A stretch of DNA of 64,000 nucleotides, taken from positions 116,994,140-117,058,139 of the forward strand of contig NC_081410.1 of assembly GCF_030272615.1 (NCBI RefSeq), read 5' to 3'. This DNA is from Cryptomeria japonica. Its lineage: Eukaryota > Streptophyta > Pinopsida > Cupressales > Cupressaceae. The notes under the pieces were generated by a model. The model ran no database searches. It saw nothing but the letters and a program-made list of their open reading frames with translations, and was not told the origin of the DNA. Shown here one piece after another: positions 56,992 through 64,000 of this stretch. Position 1 is the stretch's first letter; the number at the start of each line of letters is the position of its first letter. The position numbers and the translations under genes were made by a program.

Positions 56992-58593
56992 TCATAATTT
57001 TTGTGAAGCGAAGACCACAGCGAGACATGCACGCTCAATTGGTGTGTAGTTCAGCTCATATCCCACCAATGTGCGACTGATATAGTAGACTGCTTTTTCC
57101 TTGCCGTCAGGTATTTGCTGTGCTAGTAGTGCCCCCAGTGCTGTTGGAGTAGCTGATATGTAAAGTAGCAATGGTTGATCCGGAATTGGTGGCATCAAAA
57201 CTGGCGGGTTCAAAAGATAGTCTTTAAGTGCCTGAAAAGCCTGTTGACAGTTCTCGTCCCATTTGAACTTAATGTTTTTGTGTAGCAGGTGCTGGAAAGG
57301 ATTGCACTTATCTGCAAGTTGTGCTATGAATCTTCGTATGGACTGGAGTCTCCCTTGTAAAGACCGAAGTTGACTGATATTCTTGGGTGGCGGCATGTCC
57401 AAGATAGCCTTGACTTTTGCTGGATCCGCTTCTATTCCTCTTTTAGACACAATGAATCCTAGGAGCTTCCCGGAGGTTACTCCAAAGACACATTTCTTTG
57501 GATTTAATCTTACCTTGTATTTTTCCAGCCTATCAAAAGCAACCGAAAGTATGTCCAAGTGTGTATTTCTGTCTATTGATTTAACCAAAAGGTCGTCGAC
57601 ATAATCTTCCACCTTTACATGCATGAGATCATGGAAGATAGTAGTCATGGCTCGTTGATACGTGGCACCTGCATTTTTCAGCCCAAAGGGCATGACATTC
57701 CAGCAGAAGGTTCCCCATGGACAAGTGAATGATGTTTTATGTTGATCTTCAGGTGCGATCCTGATCTGATTATATCCCGAGAATCCGTCCATTAAAGATA
57801 ACATCGCATGGCCTGCTGTGAGATCAACAATTAAATCAATGTTTGGTAATGGGAAATCGTCCTTCGGACAAGCCTTGTTGATATCCCTGAAGTCTGTACA
57901 TATTCGGATGCTGCGATCTGGTTTGCTAACAGGTACTAAGTTGGAAATCCATTCGGGATAATCAATTGGGCGTATGAATCCGACATCTAGTAATTTCTCC
58001 AGCTCTGCCTTGACTAGCAATGCCACCTGTGGATGCATTTTCCTCAATTTCTGTTTTACTGGTTTTGCCCCCGGTTTGACTGTTAAATGATGCATTACTA
58101 AGTCGGGGTCTAGTCCAGGCATATCAGCATAAGACCATGCGAAGTTGACTTGTCGTTCCTTAAAGAAGCTTATGAATTTTGCTCTCTCGGCCTCTGTCAA
58201 TGATCGAGCCAAAAATATGTTGTGTGGAACCTCTGCTGTACCAATGTTTGTCTTTATAGTCTCCTCTACCAACATGGATGATTTTTCCTCGTATGATGCT
58301 GGGAGAATGTCAAGCCTTCCATCTTCGGGCGCCTCAGAGAGGTTTTCACCCTCAGATACGTCCTTTCTTTTTACTTTTTTAGAGTCAGAGAGCGCCACAG
58401 TGTGGTTTTCGCCATAAGACCCTTGTTTTGTCTTTATTTTCACATTTTTGCGACTAGAAGGCCCGACACCCTCACCAAAGTATGCCATGTTATTTAGCTC
58501 TATGGCGTATCCTGCTTTATGGTCTCCAAGAGGAAGATCATCACGAATGCCCAGATAATCAACAATAGCTTCGTCATTTTGAAATGTATCAAT
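56992..58593 (-). pseudogene. pol: Tat reverse transcriptase and first RNase H
   Basis: Follows the TAG at 58594-58596 in the same frame. RT motifs: FIRPIDYPEWISNLVPVSKP, CTDFRDINKACPKDDFPLP, FSGYNQI, MPFGLKNAGATYQRAM, DYVDDLLVKS, and LGFIVSKRGIEADPAKV. The first RNase H follows, but its usual first Asp position reads LLLYISATPTALGALLAQ, so an active-site acid is missing and this domain is probably a structural connection, as in other Tat elements. Ends at TGA (probably ancestral CGA, Arg). Confidence 0.92.
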
Positions 58594-61500
58594 CTATGGT
58601 GGTCCATCCTGATCCCAGTCAATGAGTTGGGGGTGAACGAGGGGAAGGTCTTTAGTGTTTTTAGAGTCCGCAAGGCTAATAGTGAAGATGTGGTTATATT
58701 CAGGTATGTCAAGGTAGTCATCGAGGTCGTCTATGGCACTCTCCTCATCAGTGTCGATCGTGAGTGAGTCCAAATTATCATCACTAGTAGCACCCTCAGG
58801 GACAGGTGTCCTCATCCTATGTGATCCTGACCTAGGGCCCTGAAACGAAGCTTGTGCGGGATCCTTATGGGTCGGTTCTTGACCAACTCTGAATTTCTTG
58901 TAAAACTCCTCCTCTTCTGTAGGTTCATCTGGCTCTCTAAATGTCTCATTAAGTTCATAGTCGCTGGAGGATTTGTCTGAACCCCATTCCCACTCATTGG
59001 AGTCTGTGGAATAATTATCCTCTTGTTGAACTTCAGCCACTTTGACTCGCCATATCTGTTTTGTTCTCTTGTTTTGAATCTTGGGATTTAGAAAACCAAG
59101 CCCCTTAGAGCGTTCCCTTCTTGTAGTTAGCTCAGGTTGTAGAGGCTCCATGACACCTTCTTTGCGTAGTCCGAGAGGACTTTTTCCATCATACCCGAAT
59201 CTCTGCAGAATTTTGAAACCTTTACCATAGTTTTCACAGGGTATTATAATTTGATCCTGTGTATCATCTTCAGCGTCCTTATATAGCATTTTATATAAAC
59301 TTTCTTCCTCTAGTTCGCCCCATTTTTGAAAGACGGTAGGATCCCATTTGAGGAGCATGATGGAGATTTGCTTATTAGGATGTGGTCTCCCATATTCCTT
59401 GGGGGAGTTCATGACTTGTCGTAAGAACATTGTTTGATTCAGAGTGTATTCTCCCATGCCTTTGTCTTGAAACTTGGCTCTAAGTTCACCTTGTTTGGAT
59501 GTCGAGGGCTTTAATGACTCAGGATCAATATATGCTGAAGAAGGAGTAGCCTCACGATTGCTAGGAATGATAATCTCAGTATGTGATCTCAAGTTATTGC
59601 AATATATGAATGGATTTGGATCACCATTGACCGTTACCTCGACTCCATTATGAGGAAATTTTATGCACTGATGGTACGTTGATGGAACTGCTCTCATTTC
59701 ATGAATCCATGGACGTCCTAGCAATATGTTATACGTGAGGTCTAAATCCAGGACTTGACAAATCACGTCCTTTGTGACTGGCCCTATTCTTAGTGGTAAG
59801 ATGACTGTGCCCTTGGACGAACGTTCTTCATCATCATAAGCCTTAATAGTAATTTGGTTTGTAGCATTCACAGCTTTGTCAGAATATCCCAATTGTCTGA
59901 TGGTGCTCAATGTACAAATATTAAGACCTGCTCCTCCATCTATCAGGACTCGTTTTATTCGGTGTTTATGTATGAAGGCTTCAATATGTAGAGGTGCATT
60001 ATGAGGCTGACTTATGGAGGCGTCATCGGCTTCTGTGGATGTGAGGGAGTGTGGAACGGATAGGTATCCCACCATGGCTTGAAACTGATCCACGTTCAGA
60101 TCAGTAGGGACAGCAGTATCTCTCAAGGTTTTGTCAAGGACAGCTTTATGTGCCGGAGATATACGTAAGAGCTCAAGAATAGAGATGAGTGCGGGTGTTT
60201 TCCCTAATTGCTCTACAAGATCGTACTCAGGCTTAGTTGACGGAAGATTGGTATTCTTAGAAGAGGTTCCTGGCAATGTGATCTTACCTCGACGGGTTGT
60301 AACATGACATTCGGAGGTAGATGTGGATGAAGATCCCACACCTTTTAGGACAATTTTAGGTCGCTGAGGAGGATTCTCAGGATTTTTATTTTTGATAGTG
60401 ATGGTAGAAATATGATTGTCCATTGAGATGTGATTAATAGTGGAATCATAATTGTAAGATGTTCTGGTGTAATTGGCTTGATCATCTGTGACTTTGCCTT
60501 TTCCCTTGTCATGTTTCGAGAATGGTTCCTTAAACACCTCATGCTCTTGGTTAGATGAATGTCCCTCAATCTCAATATCTCCTCTGTCAATGAGATCTTG
60601 TACAATGTTTTTCAATCGATGGCAATTACTTGTCTTGTGACCCTTGCTCTTATGAAATTCACAATATTCATCATCATTCCACCAATTCGGTTTTACCTTT
60701 GGTTCATATGGAGGAAAATCTGGGACCGTGATCACTTTGTTTGCTACAAGCTTCTTGAATACTGATTCAAGTGGTTCTCCCAATGGAGTGTACTTCCTTC
60801 GTGGTTTAGCAGCCGTTTGATTGTTCACTTGATTGTTGGTAGAATTTGATCCAGAAAAGATGAACTTTGGTCTCACTGTGTTGGCATCAACAACACCATC
60901 ATTAACTGTGTTCTTGTTCTTGTTCCAAAACTTTGGTTTGTCCTTTCCCTTAAAGTCCTCTTTGTTTTCTTTGAATAGTTTGATAACTCCTTGTTCAATC
61001 AAGACCTTTTCTGTTGCTAGGCCCTTTTCAATGACATCCTTGAATGTAGACAAACAAGCTTTTCTGAGATCATAACCAATAGCCTTGTTAACATTTTGTG
61101 TGAACATTTCCACCATTTGTTTTTGCTGGATTTCACAAGAGCATCTGCTAGCTAAGTTTCTCCATCTTTGTAAAAATGACGCAAAAGATTCTCCTTCTTT
61201 TTGTTTCGTATTGCACAAGGTAGTAACTGAGACATCTGTTTCAATGTTGTAAGAAAAATGCTGAATGAATGCCTCTGCCAAGTCGCCCCATGACTTAATA
61301 CCAGGAGGTAATTGAGAAAACCATTCCATTGCTTGATCTCCTAAGCTCTGTGGGAACAACCTCATTAAGTATGTTTCTTCTGCCGCTACCTCAATGCAAG
61401 CTGTGAAGAATTGTCTTATGTGTGCCTTGGGATCTCCTCTCCCTCTATATTTGTCAAATTTCGGTGTTGCAAAGTGCGGAGGAAACGGAGGCATTGGAAT

Positions 61501-62460
61501 GCTCTTATCAAAGGGATAAGGGCATATATCTCTCATAGTATATGTGGGTTTTGATATTCCCATGTCTTCCACTTTCTTTTGTAGATCTCTAATTTGTTGC
61601 TCCAAATTATTTTTGGGAGGAGATGGATTTCTTGTAGCATATCCCATGTTTGAAACACCCATTTGAGGAGGAGCTTGTTGCATATATGGATGATACTGAT
61701 CGTAGACATGTCCATATGGAGGTCTATATTGTTGCGACATGTATGGAGCACTTGGCATAACTTCTTGTTGAGGGACCCCATATCTGTTTTGTGTATATAA
61801 ACCATATTCAATGGGCCTTTCATTTTCCATTGTGTTGCCCCCAATTTTGGCATGAGGTCTTCTTGTGTCAAAATTTTGAGGAAGTCCTTGAGTATCCATT
61901 TGTCTTGGTTGACCCATATCTTGAGCATGTGTTTGAACATAAGGCCTCCATGATGGTCTTTGAGTGTAAGTATCATGCATTTGAGCTTGTATATGTGGGA
62001 TTGCTGGTTTCTGAAGCAAAACTGATGGTGACTCCGGCATCATATTATTGGGTCCTCCATTATTAGGTTGAGTTTGTTGTGCAGGTCTACTTTCCATAAG
62101 TTGAGATAAGTCAAAATCATGTGGTATTTTAGCTCCACTTTGTGCCATCATGTTTAGAAAGTATTGACGATCTCTCCTCATTATCTCTTCAACCAATCTA
62201 TTGAATTGAGGATCCATTATAGATTCTTGTATGTCTGCTGATAGTATTGAAGAATTGTCAACATTGTCATTGTGTGTAGCATTGTGTATAGCGTTTGCGC
62301 TTTCCACATTTGGATTGTGTCTATAAACATTCATGTCTGGTAATGTAGTGTGCTCAGGATTGTAGAAGACATCATTGTCATACTCATAAGAACTCATGTT
62401 TACGGGCCCTTGAGCTTCTTTAGCTTTTCTCCTAGATTTTTGAAGACGGGTTTCAACCAT
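58594..62460 (-). CDS. gag: Tat Gag-protease with G-patch
   Basis: An uninterrupted 1,288-codon frame from ATG at 62460. The Gln/Pro/Met-rich N-terminus (~1-290) is followed by a Retrotrans_gag core (~333-470: FDKYRGRGDPKAHIRQFF, AMEWFSQLPPGI, ESFASFLQRWRNLASR), and a single Cys/His finger CEFHKSKGHKTSNC (~595). The aspartic protease at ~838 has VLIDGGAGLNICTL, where DGG replaces the usual DT/SG, and the flap-end NILLGRPWIH. A G-patch near 1085-1125 (FGYDGKSPLGLRKEG, RSKGLGF) is an RNA-processing motif reported in some Tat-type elements. An acidic C-terminus ends at TAG. No damage is visible. Confidence 0.92.
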   Translation of the reverse strand: MVETRLQKSRRKAKEAQGPVNMSSYEYDNDVFYNPEHTTLPDMNVYRHNPNVESANAIHNATHNDNVDNSSILSADIQESIMDPQFNRLVEEIMRRDRQYFLNMMAQSGAKIPHDFDLSQLMESRPAQQTQPNNGGPNNMMPESPSVLLQKPAIPHIQAQMHDTYTQRPSWRPYVQTHAQDMGQPRQMDTQGLPQNFDTRRPHAKIGGNTMENERPIEYGLYTQNRYGVPQQEVMPSAPYMSQQYRPPYGHVYDQYHPYMQQAPPQMGVSNMGYATRNPSPPKNNLEQQIRDLQKKVEDMGISKPTYTMRDICPYPFDKSIPMPPFPPHFATPKFDKYRGRGDPKAHIRQFFTACIEVAAEETYLMRLFPQSLGDQAMEWFSQLPPGIKSWGDLAEAFIQHFSYNIETDVSVTTLCNTKQKEGESFASFLQRWRNLASRCSCEIQQKQMVEMFTQNVNKAIGYDLRKACLSTFKDVIEKGLATEKVLIEQGVIKLFKENKEDFKGKDKPKFWNKNKNTVNDGVVDANTVRPKFIFSGSNSTNNQVNNQTAAKPRRKYTPLGEPLESVFKKLVANKVITVPDFPPYEPKVKPNWWNDDEYCEFHKSKGHKTSNCHRLKNIVQDLIDRGDIEIEGHSSNQEHEVFKEPFSKHDKGKGKVTDDQANYTRTSYNYDSTINHISMDNHISTITIKNKNPENPPQRPKIVLKGVGSSSTSTSECHVTTRRGKITLPGTSSKNTNLPSTKPEYDLVEQLGKTPALISILELLRISPAHKAVLDKTLRDTAVPTDLNVDQFQAMVGYLSVPHSLTSTEADDASISQPHNAPLHIEAFIHKHRIKRVLIDGGAGLNICTLSTIRQLGYSDKAVNATNQITIKAYDDEERSSKGTVILPLRIGPVTKDVICQVLDLDLTYNILLGRPWIHEMRAVPSTYHQCIKFPHNGVEVTVNGDPNPFIYCNNLRSHTEIIIPSNREATPSSAYIDPESLKPSTSKQGELRAKFQDKGMGEYTLNQTMFLRQVMNSPKEYGRPHPNKQISIMLLKWDPTVFQKWGELEEESLYKMLYKDAEDDTQDQIIIPCENYGKGFKILQRFGYDGKSPLGLRKEGVMEPLQPELTTRRERSKGLGFLNPKIQNKRTKQIWRVKVAEVQQEDNYSTDSNEWEWGSDKSSSDYELNETFREPDEPTEEEEFYKKFRVGQEPTHKDPAQASFQGPRSGSHRMRTPVPEGATSDDNLDSLTIDTDEESAIDDLDDYLDIPEYNHIFTISLADSKNTKDLPLVHPQLIDWDQDGPP

Positions 62461-64000
62461 GAACTAGGTGTTAGACCAATATGTGAGAGACTAGACGAAA
62501 ATGACAAGAGTATGGAAGACCAAGAGTTGTATGGAGTGTAAATGAATCTGAAGTTTACTTGCAATGTCCAAAGTGTAAGACCAAGTATGTATGTTGTAGA
62601 GTAGGTGTGACTTCCAAAGAGAGGATAGTTTCTCTTGATGAGGTAATCTGACCTTGACTCTAAGTAAGACCAAATGAGACCCAAAGGTAAGAAACCTTGA
62701 TGAGGGACCACTTAGCAAAGTGTAGTAATATGTAGTGTTGACAAAGTATAGTGAGGACAAGCAAGTGACCTTTTGACTCAAGTTTAGACAAGTATGAATG
62801 TAAAATGAGGTATGAAGCAATGATGGACTGTGTAAGACCTTAGAACAGGCTGAATGCTAGATGAAACCTGAAGAGACAACCTAGGAAGCTCAAGTGTGCC
62901 GAAACTGATTTCTTTGTTTGCTTGACTGTTAAACTTTTTTGAAATCCTGACACAGACGCCTCTGTATACTTCACAGACGCGGTTTGAAGACACAGACGCT
63001 ATTCTGTTTGACACAAACGTGATTCTGAAATTTCCTGCTGATGTTTGCTGGGACTAACAGTTTTTGCAATTTTGGACACAGACGCGCCTGTATACTTCAC
63101 AGACGCGATTTCCAGACACAGACGTGTCTCTGTTCGACACAGACGCTGATAAAAACACAGACGCTATTCTGTACTTCACAGACGCGTTTATCGGACACAG
63201 ACGCGGTTTTAACAGACACAGACGCGTTTCTGTAACCTTAGTGCAATCTTTCCTATCTGTGAATTTGTTCTGCTGTGACCAAATCTGATTTTTCGACTGT
63301 TTTTCGTGACAAGAGGACACAGTGTTGATGACCCAATGTTTGCAGACTTTTTAGACTCCAAAAAGTGTGTTGTTTGATGTAAAAAGTTTTTGCATACACT
63401 TGAAGACACAAAAGACACAATGTTTTGCTGTTTTGTCTTGATTGTTTGAATGTTTATCATAAGTCAAGCACAATTCTTATGGCTGGCCAGGACAATAATT
63501 ATTGATCCCACATGGGGTTTTACCCCCGAGGCTACGCTATTCAGAGCGGATACTTAGATGCTTGACCTCACTGGCTCCACCCTCGGCACTCACTTCTCGG
63601 GTCAGCCAAGCATCAGTCCCCATGAAAACTCCCCATGGCGAACTTTGTATCTCTACTAAGAACCGTATGTGTGTGGGCCGCTACCAGAGGTCCGACCTCC
63701 TGCCTCAACAACTAGAAGGATTTGGGCATCTAAAAAAATGAGGTGCTAGTAAGGGCATCCGCTCGTGTGGCCATACATGCGGCACTTTTAGCTCTGTAAA
63801 TATAGAAGGCTCCCAGCCGGTAGGGGTTACGCCCTACAAATGATCAAATAAATTTGATCAAACGGGTTTATGGGGAGACATAGTGTCGGTATGAACTAAT
63901 CAGCACACGTTATTCATAGTTTTCACCATGAATACATTTGATTATAGTGGCTTGGAAGAAGATGGCTTTTCTTTTGCTACCACTTGGGTCATTCTCTTCT
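62461..64000 (-). other. Leader of the Tat element (5' LTR not reached)
   Basis: Upstream of gag on the minus strand. No LTR start, PBS or long frame was found before the window ends. It holds array B at 62951-63226. The segment 63480-63860 is less AT-rich (plus-strand CCCCGAGGCTACGCTATTC at about 63523-63541) and looks like structured leader sequence. Confidence 0.5.
62951..63226 (-). repeat. Array B: 12 copies of CGCGTYTGTG (minus strand), ~20-bp period
   Basis: On the plus strand the units read CACAGACGCG, starting at 62951, 62972, 62991, 63012, 63077, 63098, 63117, 63138, 63156, 63177, 63196 and 63217. Steps are again 18-21, apart from one gap of about three units. The core is the exact reverse complement of array A, so relative to gag it has the same sense as array A has relative to the PMD gene. 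Confidence 0.95.

Larger units (their letters stand above)
49378..64000 (-). mobile_element. Ty3/gypsy Tat-lineage retrotransposon with antisense PMD gene (5' LTR outside window)
   Basis: On the minus strand, right to left: leader with CGCGTCTGTG array, gag-protease-G-patch, RT-RNase H, second (archaeal-type) RNase H, integrase, a 4.8-kb segment holding an antisense PMD gene, PPT, 3' LTR. RT before integrase gives Ty3/gypsy; the duplicated RNase H is a known hallmark of the Tat group (Ogre, Retand, Grande), some of which carry antisense extra ORFs at this same position. Visible length exceeds 14.6 kb. Pol has only three stops, so the insertion is fairly young. It interrupted the ORF at 46249-49156. 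Confidence 0.9.

Noticed and set aside
1-64000. tRNA, rRNA or snRNA genes
   Set aside because: No complete tRNA cloverleaf or rRNA segment recognised by eye; the only tRNA-like stretch fits a SINE promoter better.

Overview
The window looks like an intergenic, repeat-dominated stretch of a large plant nuclear genome. A gymnosperm is the best guess: nested and decayed LTR retrotransposons, many solo LTRs, plant-type PPR and plant mobile domain (PMD) proteins, and AT-rich spacers. The species cannot be named from sequence alone. Almost everything identifiable is transposable-element DNA. The only candidates for coding sequence outside pol genes are a short minus-strand gene at 26.6-27.3 kb, a PPR pseudogene at 24.5-24.9 kb and an intact, apparently spliced PMD gene carried by a retrotransposon at 50.5-53.3 kb.

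Layout. 0-1.1 kb: AT-rich DNA with a GC-rich block of small palindromes. 1.15-7.15 kb: a young Ty1/copia element (+) with 886-bp LTRs differing at about three positions, an intact pol frame, a damaged gag, and an 82-bp direct duplication of flanking DNA instead of the usual 5 bp. 9.1-17.9 kb (-): a non-autonomous LTR element arranged LTR-gag-ORF2-LTR-gag, with four-knuckle gag proteins, a decayed ORF2 of about 1,036 codons and no pol. 17.9-24.4 kb: a Ty3/gypsy 3' remnant, a solo LTR with target site duplication (TSD) CAAAT, simple repeats and a polypurine tract of about 580 bp. 24.5-28 kb: PPR pseudogene, a small gene with an OVATE-like C-terminus, and a ~150-bp minisatellite on its upstream side. 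29.7-33.6 kb: gypsy LTR, a SINE-like insertion (-) and a 5'-truncated LINE (+). 33.7-42.7 kb: an old copia element (+) split by a solo LTR (TSD TTATA) and a gypsy solo LTR, which itself contains a minus-strand LINE flanked by a 15-bp TSD. 43.9-45.0 kb: a solo LTR with TSD AGATC. 45.05-46.12 kb: about 15 covarying palindromes, lying just before a decayed ORF of about 970 codons (46.2-49.2 kb).

49.4 kb to beyond the window end: a large Ty3/gypsy Tat-lineage element on the minus strand. Its 3' LTR, polypurine tract, gag-protease-G-patch-RT-RNaseH-second RNaseH-integrase frame (2,492 codons with three in-frame stops) and part of its leader are visible; its 5' LTR lies outside. Between pol and the 3' LTR it carries, in antisense, a PMD gene with its own TATA-like box and a GT-AG intron.

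The most interesting signal is a pair of CpG-rich 10-mer arrays (CGCGTYTGTG, about 20-bp period): one in the PMD intron (50.69-50.96 kb) and one in the gag leader (62.95-63.23 kb). Each reads in the same orientation relative to the gene it precedes, so the two are inverted on the DNA. They could be binding sites for an element-encoded protein, or complementary RNA segments that close the genomic RNA. Both readings are inference.
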